DNA of 64,000 bases from an uncultured Lachnospiraceae bacterium (GTDB lineage Bacteria; Bacillota; Clostridia; Lachnospirales; Lachnospiraceae), in NCBI GenBank assembly GCA_910586255.1, contig CAJUHR010000004.1:27702-91701 (forward strand), in the 5' to 3' direction. Below are positions 51,457 through 60,175 of this stretch, piece after piece. A program made the translations under genes and the position numbers. The notes beneath the pieces were generated by a model. It saw nothing but the letters and a program-made list of their open reading frames with translations, searched no databases and had not been told where the DNA came from. The stretch's first letter is position 1; each line of letters begins with the position of its first letter.

Positions 51457-52812
51457 GTGCAGGCGCCACTGGATACAATATGTAAGACCATTCACCAGTA
51501 TAGCAAGGGGCCGGTTCCTGAGGAGGATATGGAGAAGCTCTCGGCGATTGCAAATGATTGCCGCACAGTAAAAAACTATGTGTATACCCGTTATGGCGGT
51601 AAGGGAAGCCTGGCGAAGCTCTATCCTGGCTATACAGTACAAAATGAGATGACAAGAAGCGGGTTGCGGGAGCAACTGGGCTTGCCCTCCGTATATTTTT
51701 ATCTGGCTATGTTTGACGCACTGGCGGATATCAAGAGTCAATGGACCCGAACGAAAGCCAAGGTGCTGGAGCTGGCAGGAAAAAATGAAAGTTTGACAGA
51801 AGAAGAAAAGCATTATCTCCGTTTTCTTTTAAAAGTCAGCAATGCTTTTGAGGCAGTGGTAAATGAGATGCCGATCCATTTGCAAAAAGAGCTGCAAACG
51901 AAGTATGAATGTCTGGCTGGGAATGTTGATGTGGAGCGGCTTCACCGTTATCTGTGCAGGCAGGTGCGTAAATATCATCAAAAGCTGCATACAGACCGGA
52001 CAGACGGATTTTCTGTCTCGGCGAAGGCATATCGTTATGAGGATCATGGAATCTATCTTGCCACAAAGGAAAAGAGAAAGAGGGTTTTTATTTCTCTGAC
52101 AGACAAAAACCAGTATGAATCTCAGATTTATATTAAGCTGTTTCCGGAAGAAAAACGTTTGGAAATCCGAGTGCCAGTGAATGTGGCGATTCGCAGCCAT
52201 GCCGATTATACCAGACAGGTAGGAGTGTCTCCGGGGCTTCTCACCATGTTTACCACGGATGAGGGCCATAAATATGGGGAGTTGCTGGGAAAATATCAGC
52301 TGGAGTATGCAGATTGGATTCGGGAACAGATTCGGACTTATAATGAAAACCGGCAAAATAATCCGGGCCGGAAAAAGTACCAGGCAAGAAAGAACCGATA
52401 TGAAGAGCGGCTGCACAGCTATATTAACCAGGAGCTGAATCGTTTTCTGCAGACCGAAAAACCCCGGATCATCTGGCTCCCCAAACTTCCGAAGCCTCAG
52501 GCGGGCGGAGCCAGCGGCAGACTGAATCACATGGCGGCGCTTTGGCAGAGAGGATATATCCGAAAACGTCTGATTCTGAAATGCCGGGAACAGTCGGTAG
52601 AGGTGGTAGATGTCTTTGGAAAAGATATCAGCAGGGAATGTAGTCGCTGCGGAGCAATCGGCAATAAGAAAAAAGGAGAATTTGTCTGTGTATCCTGCGG
52701 GTATCAGGAGGATGACAAAACAAATGCAGCGCGAAACGCGAAGAATCGCGGTATTCGCGCAATGAATCAAGAAGAAGATCATAAGAGCCGCTTTTTAGCT
52801 GAGTTCCGGTGA
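51457..52812 (+). CDS. TnpB-family (IS605 OrfB-like) protein with apparently inactive RuvC site
   Basis: The C-terminal half follows the TnpB layout. A RuvC-I-like strand QVGVSPGLLTMFTTDEG (near residue 258) comes first, then a long helical insert, a RuvC-II-like strand RIIWLPKLP (337-345), a four-Cys zinc finger (Cys395, 398, 411, 414) and DDKTNAARNAKNRG (419-432). In active TnpB these segments read GxDxG, IxxEDL and DxNAA. Here the catalytic positions are Ser258, Leu341 or Pro342, and Lys421. Nuclease activity is therefore unlikely, whereas RNA and DNA binding may persist, as in TldR repressors. The 451-residue length is near-normal with no frameshift. No TnpA transposase is adjacent. The start GTG 51457 is uncertain, since AAAGGGAG overlaps it. 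Confidence 0.75.
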   Translation: MQAPLDTICKTIHQYSKGPVPEEDMEKLSAIANDCRTVKNYVYTRYGGKGSLAKLYPGYTVQNEMTRSGLREQLGLPSVYFYLAMFDALADIKSQWTRTKAKVLELAGKNESLTEEEKHYLRFLLKVSNAFEAVVNEMPIHLQKELQTKYECLAGNVDVERLHRYLCRQVRKYHQKLHTDRTDGFSVSAKAYRYEDHGIYLATKEKRKRVFISLTDKNQYESQIYIKLFPEEKRLEIRVPVNVAIRSHADYTRQVGVSPGLLTMFTTDEGHKYGELLGKYQLEYADWIREQIRTYNENRQNNPGRKKYQARKNRYEERLHSYINQELNRFLQTEKPRIIWLPKLPKPQAGGASGRLNHMAALWQRGYIRKRLILKCREQSVEVVDVFGKDISRECSRCGAIGNKKKGEFVCVSCGYQEDDKTNAARNAKNRGIRAMNQEEDHKSRFLAEFR

Positions 52813-53160
52813 TAAACCGGAATTTTACCGTGAGGACTAAAGGGTGTGTTCCTGATAAACCAGCCTGCAAAGGCTTTGGTGATAGAAAATGAAAGTCGGC
52901 ATTAGAAGGCAGATTTGAAGAAATCCGCGCATTGGGTAGGCCAGGACTCTGTGAACATGAGAGAGAAGCATGTTGAGGCGTGCATTGGTGCTCCATGCTT
53001 TGCATTGGAGACGATCCATGAGGTAGCAGAGAGCGAAGTGGAGTTTTCCACATCATCAAAGAGAGAATTTACACTGAGATCGGACGGAGCATTTCCGTCA
53101 GAGATTGGTGTGAAAAATCAGAGATGACCAATATACCTTATTTAAATCTTGTTAAACGTC
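52800..53160 (+). ncRNA. Candidate guide (omega/reRNA-type) RNA region downstream of the TnpB-like gene
   Basis: TnpB and TldR guide RNAs normally cover the 3' end of the gene and the region just after it. Here about 350 bp follow without a convincing gene. Hairpins are visible: TTCCGG / CCGGAA around the stop codon (about 52804-52822), and ACCAGCCT / AGGCTTTGGT (about 52859-52881). The scaffold end and guide segment cannot be located from sequence alone. A 70-codon open frame at 52915-53127 has no recognisable homology pattern and could be incidental. Confidence 0.35.
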
Positions 53161-53172
53161 AAGGAGTATTGA

Positions 53173-54711
53173 TTGCCAGGGCGTGAAAGGATGGAAAATA
53201 TGAGGAAGGCACAGAAAAAACAGGCAGAAGATTTTATAAAGCTGTTGGACCGTGCACACAATGAAGTGAAAAAGGCTATGGAACGGAAAGACCGGGATGC
53301 ATCCTCAGAACTGCTAGAGCAGTGCCAGGAGGGTGTGATTGAGCTGGGTAATATGATTGAGGCAGAGGAGGGAGAGGGATTTCCCGCGGTATCTCTGTTG
53401 GAAGAATATTGCGAGCTGGTCTATCAGATCCATGAGGCTATCTGGCATAACCTTCCTTTAAATGCCAGCAAAACTCACAAAAGCCTGCGCAAGCTGCTGG
53501 TCAGGATTGAAAATAGCGTGCGCCAGGATATTAAGGGGCGTCAGGAAGCAGTGTTTCTTCCATATAAAGCATCTATGTGGGATTCTTTGGAGAGTGTGTG
53601 GAAAGCGGCAGATGAGGATCCGGACTGTGATGCCTACGTTGTGCCCATTCCTTATTTTGATAAAAATTCCGATGGGAGTTTTAAGGAGATGCATTACGAG
53701 GGGGATCAGTACCCCGATTATGTACCGATTACCAGGTATGAGGATTATGATTTTGCGGAGCGTCATCCAGATATGATATTTATCCATAATCCTTATGATG
53801 AATGTAATTATGTGACCAGTGTGCATCCGTTTTTTTATGCAAAAAATTTAAAACAGTTTACCGATAAATTAGTTTATATACCATATTTCATTTTAAGCGA
53901 GCCGGATCCGGAAAATGAAGAAGCGGTGAAAGGCATGGCTCATTTCTGTACTGTTCCGGGGGTGATTTATGCGGATCGGGTAATTGTCCAGTCAGAAAAT
54001 ATGCGTCAGGTTTATATAAAGGTAATGACGGAATTTATGACAGGCGGGATGAAGGATAGTGGGAATGAAGCAGCAGGAAAAGAAACCGGTGACGAAGATA
54101 ACAATATTAAGTCGCAGAGGAAGAATCATCAGACAGATGCCACAAGAAGCAAATCAGAGGCCCAGAAGATCGCTAATCGAAAGTATTGGGAAGAGAAGAT
54201 TCAGGGGCTCGGATCACCGAAGGTAGATAAGCTTTTGAGCACAAACAAGGAAGAATTGGAAATTCCGGAGGAATGGATGAAGATTATCCGGAAGGAGGAT
54301 GGGGACTGGAAGAAGGTTATTTTTTATAATACCAGTGTGACAGCGTTTTTGGAGCATGGAGAGAAGATGCTTTTAAAAATACAGGATGTGTTTCGTGTGT
54401 TTGAGGAGAACAAGGAAGAAGTTGCATTGCTATGGAGACCCCATCCCCTTATGAAGGCTACGATAGAGAGTATGAGGCCACAGCTCTGGGCGGAGTATGA
54501 AGAGATTGTGAGAGAATATAAGGCGGCCGGGTGGGGGATTTATGATGAATCAGCGGATGTGGACCGGGCGATTGCGTTGAGTGATGGGTATTATGGGGAC
54601 GGAAGTTCTCTGGTGCAGCTGTGCCAGGAGAAGGGGATTCCAGTTATGATACAGGATGTGGGGATATTGGAGCGAGCAGATGGGATGCTTGGAGTGAATG
54701 AACAGGGCTAG
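53173..54711 (+). CDS. CDP-glycerol glycerophosphotransferase-like / GT-B type surface-glycan transferase
   Basis: The 512-residue protein has a helical N-terminus (residues about 1-110), then VFLPYKASMWDSLESVWKAA and YVVPIPYFDKNSDGSF. IFIHNPYDECNYVTSVHP and KLVYIPYFILSE follow. The C-terminal half has VIFYNTSVTAFLEHGE, VALLWRPHPLMKATIES and SDGYYGDGSSLVQLCQEKG. WRPHP and DGSSL resemble the nucleotide-phosphate binding elements of TagF-type CDP-glycerol transferases. It probably adds a phospho-alditol or related unit to a cell-surface polymer. TTG 53173 has AAGGAG 6 nt upstream; ATG 53191 or 53200 are alternatives. It opens the right-hand glycan locus. Confidence 0.7.
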   Translation: MPGRERMENMRKAQKKQAEDFIKLLDRAHNEVKKAMERKDRDASSELLEQCQEGVIELGNMIEAEEGEGFPAVSLLEEYCELVYQIHEAIWHNLPLNASKTHKSLRKLLVRIENSVRQDIKGRQEAVFLPYKASMWDSLESVWKAADEDPDCDAYVVPIPYFDKNSDGSFKEMHYEGDQYPDYVPITRYEDYDFAERHPDMIFIHNPYDECNYVTSVHPFFYAKNLKQFTDKLVYIPYFILSEPDPENEEAVKGMAHFCTVPGVIYADRVIVQSENMRQVYIKVMTEFMTGGMKDSGNEAAGKETGDEDNNIKSQRKNHQTDATRSKSEAQKIANRKYWEEKIQGLGSPKVDKLLSTNKEELEIPEEWMKIIRKEDGDWKKVIFYNTSVTAFLEHGEKMLLKIQDVFRVFEENKEEVALLWRPHPLMKATIESMRPQLWAEYEEIVREYKAAGWGIYDESADVDRAIALSDGYYGDGSSLVQLCQEKGIPVMIQDVGILERADGMLGVNEQG

Positions 54712-54786
54712 CGGGTGCTGATCGTGTTCGCTGTATAAAAGGCTAGCGGCGGGTTATAAATGACAGTTGACAGAAGGAAATAAGAT

Positions 54787-55890
54787 ATGAATGGAGATGA
54801 AATTTTTGTAACGAGATCTTCCATGCCTCCCTATGAGGAATACATAGAAGCTATTAAGCCTTTGTGGGACAGCCATTGGCTTACCAATATGGGGAGGTAT
54901 CATCAGGAGTTGGAAGACAGATTAAAGGAATACCTGGATGTGCCGGAACTGTCTTTGATGGTGAATGGGCATATGGCCTTGGAGATGGCGATACAAGCCA
55001 TGGGGCTTCCAAAAGGCGGGGAGGTAATCACCACTCCATTTACCTTTATCTCTACAACTCATGCCATTGTGCGCAATGGTCTGAAACCGGTGTTCTGTGA
55101 TGTGAAGCCGGAGGATGGAACGATTGATGAGAGAAAGATCGAGGGGCTTATTACGGAGCATACGGTTGCCATAGTTCCCGTTCATGTCTATGGAAATGTA
55201 TGCAATGTGGAGGAGATTCAGAGGATTGCAGACAAGTATGGGCTGAAAGTCATCTATGATGCGGCTCATGCATTTGGGGAGAGTTATGAGGGGAAGGGCA
55301 TCGGAAATTATGGTGATGCTTCCATATTTAGTTTTCATGCTACGAAAGTGTTTAATACTATAGAGGGTGGGGCGGTTGCTTTTTCTGATCCGGGATTCTA
55401 TGAAAGGCTGTTTAATCTGAAAAATTTCGGAATCCGCGGGGAGGAACTGGTGGTTTCTGTTGGCGCTAATGGGAAGATGAATGAGTTTTGCGCCATTATG
55501 GGGCTCTGTAATCTGAACCATGTGGAGGAGGCCATTGCCTGGAGGAAGGCTTTGTGTGAGGAGTATGAGGGGCAGCTTAAGGGTGTGCCGGGGATTCGGC
55601 TGTTTGAGAATAAGCCGGAGGTGAAACGGAATTATGGGTATTTTCCGATTCTGGTGGAGGATGAGTATCCTTTAAAGAGAGATGAGCTGTATGAGAAGCT
55701 GAAGGGGCAGGGGATTTATACCAGGAAGTATTTTTATCCGCTGACTTCGGATCAGGCCTGCTTTAAGAACCGGTATCGTGGGGTGAGGCTGGAATGCGCA
55801 AGGGAGATGGCGAAGAGAGTGTTGGTGTTGCCGGTGTATGAGGGGTTGGAAATGGGTAAGATAGAACGAATTTTGAAAATCGTAAAGTAA
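54787..55890 (+). CDS. DegT/DnrJ/EryC1/StrS-family sugar aminotransferase
   Basis: This PLP-dependent enzyme converts a nucleotide-linked keto-sugar to an amino-sugar. Visible marks are MVNGHMALEMAIQAM near residue 60, TTPFTFISTTHAIVRNGLKP, PVHVYGNVCNVEEIQRIA, IYDAAHAFG with the PLP-contacting Asp, and the Schiff-base Lys187 in FSFHATKVFNTIEGG. NFGIRGEE and GANGKMNEFCAIMG follow the family pattern. The length of 367 is normal. The product is probably a 3- or 4-amino-dideoxy sugar for the surface glycan. Confidence 0.9.
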   Translation: MNGDEIFVTRSSMPPYEEYIEAIKPLWDSHWLTNMGRYHQELEDRLKEYLDVPELSLMVNGHMALEMAIQAMGLPKGGEVITTPFTFISTTHAIVRNGLKPVFCDVKPEDGTIDERKIEGLITEHTVAIVPVHVYGNVCNVEEIQRIADKYGLKVIYDAAHAFGESYEGKGIGNYGDASIFSFHATKVFNTIEGGAVAFSDPGFYERLFNLKNFGIRGEELVVSVGANGKMNEFCAIMGLCNLNHVEEAIAWRKALCEEYEGQLKGVPGIRLFENKPEVKRNYGYFPILVEDEYPLKRDELYEKLKGQGIYTRKYFYPLTSDQACFKNRYRGVRLECAREMAKRVLVLPVYEGLEMGKIERILKIVK

Positions 55891-56282
55891 GAATATTTTT
55901 TATCTTGCTGCTTTTAGTTTTAATGAGTGTGGATTTGCAAATATAATTTACTCTTTAATATCAATAGTACGTCAATAACCTTTTAGACAATGAAAATGTA
56001 TATTGAAGATGAAATAGAATATACAGAAGTTAGGTATGTAAATTACATAATTAAAGATATATAAAATTTGAATTTGAGAAATTAGGTAGAATTGCCAGAA
56101 AGAGTACAAGATGTTGTTCTTTTAAAGAGTGTTTTATTGAGCTTTTAATAGCACAAGAAAAAAGGGGCTGGTTTTTATGTCTAAAAATAGGGTCTTTGTG
56201 AAGCTGAGAAGATTATATGGCGAAGAAAGATCAATATTTTCTTTGATGCTGTATCCATCTTTGACAATCAGGGGGAGGAATT
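55891..56282. other. AT-rich intergenic stretch with no clear gene
   Basis: This 392-bp gap begins a marked shift to AT-rich sequence that continues to the window end. No strong promoter pair or terminator was identified. The only open frame with a plausible arrangement is the 37-codon frame listed at 56177-56290. Old gene debris at a recombination boundary is possible. Confidence 0.5.
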
Positions 56283-56290
56283 ATGAGTAA
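56177..56290 (+). CDS. Possible 37-residue leader peptide overlapping the ATP-grasp start
   Basis: ATG 56177 follows AAAAAAGGGG. The frame encodes a basic peptide (SKNRVFVKLRRLYGEERSIF) and ends at 56290, overlapping the next start (56283) by 8 bp in another frame. This layout would permit translational coupling. It could equally be the decayed end of a former gene. No family recognised. Confidence 0.25.
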   Translation: MSKNRVFVKLRRLYGEERSIFSLMLYPSLTIRGRNYE

Positions 56291-57485
56291 AAAATTACTT
56301 TTGCTTGGAGGATCCCGCTATGCATTACCAGTTATTGAATCCGCTCACAAGATGGACTGTAAGGTCATTACTTGTGATTATTTGCCGGGTAATATAGCTC
56401 ACAGACATTCAGATGGCTATGAAAATATCAATATAGTGGATAAAAAAGCTGTGCTTGAAACAGCAAGTAGGTTAAACGTAGATGGTATCATGTCTTTTGC
56501 TTGTGATCCTGGTGTGACTACAGCTGCCTATGTTGCTGAAAAATTGGGATTGCCATCATGTGGTTCTTATGAATCTGTGTCTATATTGCAAAATAAAAAA
56601 AAATTCAGAAAATTGCTTGTAGAGCATGGTTTTAATGTTCCGAAGTCAGATGGGTTTAAAAGTGCTAGCGAAGCTTTAAAGCAAATAACAGAGTTTTGTT
56701 TCCCTGTTATTGTAAAACCTACAGATTCAGCAGGAAGCAAAGGAGTAACAAAGGTAGATGAAATTAAAGCCCTAAAACCAGCAATTGAACATGCGTTGAA
56801 TAATTCAATCGGAAAGGAATTTATCATTGAAGAATTTCTGGAAAGTAAGGGTCATCCATCTGATTCGGAATGTTTTTCCATAAATGGGGATTTACAGTTT
56901 GTTTCCTATTCCTCACAAAGATTTGACAAGAAATGTGGAAATCCATATACACCAGCTGCATTTACATGGATCCCTACTATATCAGAAAAGCAGCAGAGCT
57001 ATTTGACAAGTGAATTGCAGCGTTTGCTAAAAATCCTTCATATGGGGACATCGATCTACAATGTTGAGTCAAGGGAAAGTATAGATGGCAAGGCGTATAT
57101 TATGGAGGTGTCTCCGCGGGGAGGAGGAAACAGGTTGGCTGAGATGATTCGGTTTTCTACAGGGGTGGATTTGATTGAGTATGCAGTGAAAGCGGCCCTT
57201 GGAGATCCAATTGGGCCACTTCCAGTTGGTCATTTTGATGAGTTGTGGGCAGAGATCATACTTCACAGCAGATATGGAGGTATCTTTAAGGAACTTCATA
57301 TTTTTGACAAATTAAAAAAATTTGTAGTAGAAACGGATCTATGGGTATCGAAAGGTGATAGAATAGAAACCTTTTCTGGCGCAAACAGAGCAATAGGAAC
57401 ATTGGTACTGCGATTTGAAGACAAAGCTACCATGTTTGAAGTAATGGAGAAATCATCGGAGTATATAATGGTGGAAACTGAATGA
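56283..57485 (+). CDS. ATP-grasp carboxylate-amine ligase
   Basis: Residues 1-90 form a Rossmann-like pre-ATP-grasp domain (KLLLLGGSRYALPVIESA). The ATP-grasp core has FPVIVKPTDSAGSKGVTKV, EFIIEEFLESKG and YIMEVSPRGGGNRLAEMI, with metal-binding residues near EVSPRGGGN. Enzymes of this type join a carboxylate to an amine using ATP. In a glycan locus this suggests amide attachment of an amino acid or other acid to an amino-sugar, in line with the aminotransferase upstream. GGGGGAGG precedes the start. The length is 400. Confidence 0.88.
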   Translation: MSKKLLLLGGSRYALPVIESAHKMDCKVITCDYLPGNIAHRHSDGYENINIVDKKAVLETASRLNVDGIMSFACDPGVTTAAYVAEKLGLPSCGSYESVSILQNKKKFRKLLVEHGFNVPKSDGFKSASEALKQITEFCFPVIVKPTDSAGSKGVTKVDEIKALKPAIEHALNNSIGKEFIIEEFLESKGHPSDSECFSINGDLQFVSYSSQRFDKKCGNPYTPAAFTWIPTISEKQQSYLTSELQRLLKILHMGTSIYNVESRESIDGKAYIMEVSPRGGGNRLAEMIRFSTGVDLIEYAVKAALGDPIGPLPVGHFDELWAEIILHSRYGGIFKELHIFDKLKKFVVETDLWVSKGDRIETFSGANRAIGTLVLRFEDKATMFEVMEKSSEYIMVETE

Positions 57486-57543
57486 AAAAATAGTTCGATG
57501 AATATTCAAAATATTGAGAAAAAGTGTTGAGGTGTAGAAGAGG

Positions 57544-58512
57544 ATGAAGTGGGAAAAATTGGGTGTCGTATATGACCCTACAAAGAGCGAAAACAGGCCA
57601 GATTGGAGATATGATTTTGCACAGGGGATTAATTCGTTAATATATGAGGATTTCATAAGAATATATTTCTGCTGTCGTGAAAAGCCAGATATGTATGGAA
57701 GAACGGTAAGCCGGATGACATATCTGGATGTAGATAAGAAAGATCCTACAAAAGTAATACAGGTAGCGGATCATCCGGTTATAGAATTGGGAGGTTTGGG
57801 TGAGTTTGATGAATTTGGGCAATATCCTTTTTCTGTCATAAGAGATGGAGATATAATTCGTGGCTTTTATGGTGGAATTACACGGTGTGAGTCAGTTCCA
57901 TTTAATGCGGCAATCGGTGAATGTATCAGTAGGGATAATGGAGATCATTTTGAGAAAATTGGAAGGGGACCTGTTTTGTCCTATTCCTATGACGAGCCTT
58001 TTATCATAGGTTCTCCCAAGATTAGAAAATTTGGTGACATATTTTATATGACATATTGTTCAGGAAGAAAATGGACAATCCGTGACGGGAAAAGGGCGGA
58101 AGTTTGCTATAAGTTGCGAATGGCTGTCTCAAAGGATGCAGTCAACTGGGAAAAATGGCATAGAAATCTGATACAAGACAAGTTAGGAGAAAATGAATCT
58201 CAGGCATGTGGAGATATTTTGTATAGAAATGGTGTTTATCATATGTTCTACTGTTATCGTGGGCATGAGGATTTTCGGAGAAATCCTGCACATAGTTACC
58301 GGATTGGCTATGCATTATCTAAGGATTTGATAACATGGGAGAGAAAGGATGAAATAGTAGGGATTGATTTGTCCGAAGAGGGGTTTGATAATGAGATGAT
58401 AGCCTATCCTCATGTGTTTGAGACTGATGGAGAAACATATATGCTGTATCTTGGTAATGAGGTAGGAAAGTATGGGTTTGGAATTGCCAGATTGGACGGT
58501 GAAATAGAGTGA
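57544..58512 (+). CDS. Beta-propeller glycosidase-like protein (GH43/GH130-type fold), copy 1
   Basis: The 322-residue protein is built of repeated strand segments such as FIRIYFCCREKPDMYGR, FDEFGQYPFSVIRDGD, IRGFYGGITRCESVPFNAAI and HSYRIGYALSKDLITWERKD. These resemble five-bladed beta-propeller glycosidases and phosphorylases (the GH43/GH130 superfamily). No signal peptide is seen, so it acts in the cytosol. The next gene encodes a paralogue with the same blade phrases, overlapping by 4 bp. Members found in polysaccharide loci are often annotated only as glycosylase-like. Substrate and catalytic residues are not assigned here. Confidence 0.7.
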   Translation: MKWEKLGVVYDPTKSENRPDWRYDFAQGINSLIYEDFIRIYFCCREKPDMYGRTVSRMTYLDVDKKDPTKVIQVADHPVIELGGLGEFDEFGQYPFSVIRDGDIIRGFYGGITRCESVPFNAAIGECISRDNGDHFEKIGRGPVLSYSYDEPFIIGSPKIRKFGDIFYMTYCSGRKWTIRDGKRAEVCYKLRMAVSKDAVNWEKWHRNLIQDKLGENESQACGDILYRNGVYHMFYCYRGHEDFRRNPAHSYRIGYALSKDLITWERKDEIVGIDLSEEGFDNEMIAYPHVFETDGETYMLYLGNEVGKYGFGIARLDGEIE

Positions 58513-59435
58513 GTTATAATTATGGCAGGATTTTCATTCCACAAGATTATGGTTTGGAATACTGTAAAAGTCCTCAGGCAATTGTTTTTGATGAATTTGT
58601 CAGGATATATTTTTCGTATTGTGTTCCGGATGGGAAAAAACTTATCAGCAGAACAGGGTTTGTAGATTTTGATAAGAAATTTAAAAAGATACGAAAAGTA
58701 TCAAAAGATGTTATGCCGGATGGAGTTTTAGGTGCGTTTGATGAACATGGAATATTTCCCTTTAGCCCCTTTCGGGATGGAACTCAAATAAAGGCAATTA
58801 CCAGCGGTTGGACAAGGCGGCAATCGGTTTCTACAGATGCGGCTCTCGGACTGGCGGTATCGAATGATGCTGGGGAAACTTTTAAACGTTATGGCGATGG
58901 TCCTGTAATGGCTGCTACAGTAAATGAACCATATCTTGTAGCCGATGGATTTGTTGTCAAATCGGATGAATATGGTTATTTAATGTACTATATATTTGGC
59001 ACAGACTGGGCGGATTATGATGAAGCGGATCAGCCGGAGAGAACATATAAGATTGCAATTGCTCAGTCCGATAATCTGTTGGATTGGAAGCGGGATGGAA
59101 AGCAAATCATTGAAAGCAGATTTCCAGGAGAGGCCCAGGCTCTTCCAACAGTCATCTATTGGAAAGGATGTTGGCACATGGCATTTTGTTATCGTCATAC
59201 GGTAGGATTTCGTAATGATAGCAGTCATGCTTATCGAATAGGATACGCATCATCCTTGGACATGTGGAATTGGAAGAGAGATGATTCAAAGATAAAGATT
59301 CCTTTAGAGGACTGGTGTAATGAAATGCAGTGTTACCCCAATTTGTTCAAGATGGATGGAAATCTGTATTTTCTGTACAATGGTAATCATTTTGCGCAAA
59401 ATGGCTTCGGACTGATGAAGTTGGAGGGATTTTAA
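58509..59435 (+). CDS. Beta-propeller glycosidase-like protein, copy 2
   Basis: This is a paralogue of the preceding protein: FVRIYFSYCVPDGKK, FDEHGIFPFSPFRDGTQIKA, SGWTRRQSVSTDAALGLAVS, HAYRIGYASSLDMWNWKRDD and YFLYNGNHFAQNGFGLMKLE align with equivalent blades. The GTG start overlaps the stop of copy 1 (GTGA), so the two are translationally coupled and may form a heterodimer. It lacks a signal peptide. Function unknown beyond the fold. Confidence 0.7.
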   Translation: MSYNYGRIFIPQDYGLEYCKSPQAIVFDEFVRIYFSYCVPDGKKLISRTGFVDFDKKFKKIRKVSKDVMPDGVLGAFDEHGIFPFSPFRDGTQIKAITSGWTRRQSVSTDAALGLAVSNDAGETFKRYGDGPVMAATVNEPYLVADGFVVKSDEYGYLMYYIFGTDWADYDEADQPERTYKIAIAQSDNLLDWKRDGKQIIESRFPGEAQALPTVIYWKGCWHMAFCYRHTVGFRNDSSHAYRIGYASSLDMWNWKRDDSKIKIPLEDWCNEMQCYPNLFKMDGNLYFLYNGNHFAQNGFGLMKLEGF

Positions 59436-59437
59436 TA

Positions 59438-60175
59438 TTGAAGAGAAACTATGATAAAGAAATTCAAGATAATGACAGAAAGTATGCATATCATTTTGAT
59501 TATGATGTCATGCATCCTTTTATGCTGAGGGCATTTTCTCCAATGTTTCGTAGGGGAAGCGCACTGGAACTGGGATGTTTTCGGGGGAATTTTACAGAAA
59601 AGATGGCAACGTATTTTGATGATATTACCTGTGTTGAGGCATCAGGAGAGGCATTGAAGGCAGCAAAAGAGCGAATTGGTGAAAAGGCGCAGTTTATACA
59701 TGGCCTTTTTGAAGAAGTAACGCTGCCAAGAAAATATGACAATATTTTTCTAACCCATGTGTTGGAACATTTGGATGATAGGGTGGGGCTCTTAAAAAAG
59801 ATAAATGATGAGTGGTTAAGTGACAATGGTGTACTTTTTCTCGCCTGTCCTAATGCTAATGCGCCGTCCAGGCAGATAGCAGTGAAGATGGGGCTGATTG
59901 AATATAATTCGGCTGTCACAGAGGCGGAAAGGGAGCATGGGCATCGGGTTACCTATTCACTTGATACGTTGGAGACGGATGCAAGAAGAGCAGGTCTGAA
60001 TGTTATATACAAATCAGGTGTGTTTTTTAAAGCATTGGCTAATTTTCAGTGGGACAGGGCAATTAGAGATGGCATAGTATCGCAGGAATACCTGGAAGGA
60101 TGCTATGAGTTAGGGCAGGTGTATCCGGATTTGTGCGCTACTATATATTGTGTATGTCAGAAGGGTGAGGCATGA
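59438..60175 (+). CDS. Class I SAM-dependent methyltransferase
   Basis: ALELGCFRGNFTEKMATYF is SAM motif I and ITCVEASGEALKAAKERIG is motif II. NIFLTHVLEHLDDRVGLLKK with LFLACPNANAPSRQI completes the Methyltransf_11/23-type core. It probably methylates a sugar or an attached group of the surface glycan. TTG 59438 is the start, with GGAGGG about 9 nt upstream. It overlaps the next gene by 4 bp. Confidence 0.88.
   Translation: MKRNYDKEIQDNDRKYAYHFDYDVMHPFMLRAFSPMFRRGSALELGCFRGNFTEKMATYFDDITCVEASGEALKAAKERIGEKAQFIHGLFEEVTLPRKYDNIFLTHVLEHLDDRVGLLKKINDEWLSDNGVLFLACPNANAPSRQIAVKMGLIEYNSAVTEAEREHGHRVTYSLDTLETDARRAGLNVIYKSGVFFKALANFQWDRAIRDGIVSQEYLEGCYELGQVYPDLCATIYCVCQKGEA

Noticed and set aside
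52915..53127. 70-codon frame downstream of the TnpB-like gene
   Set aside because: No family recognised and it lies in the region expected to carry structured RNA; kept only as a note under the ncRNA candidate.
51245..53160. Complete IS200/IS605 transposon
   Set aside because: No TnpA (Y1 transposase) gene is present and the TnpB-like protein appears catalytically inactive, so an active element is not supported.
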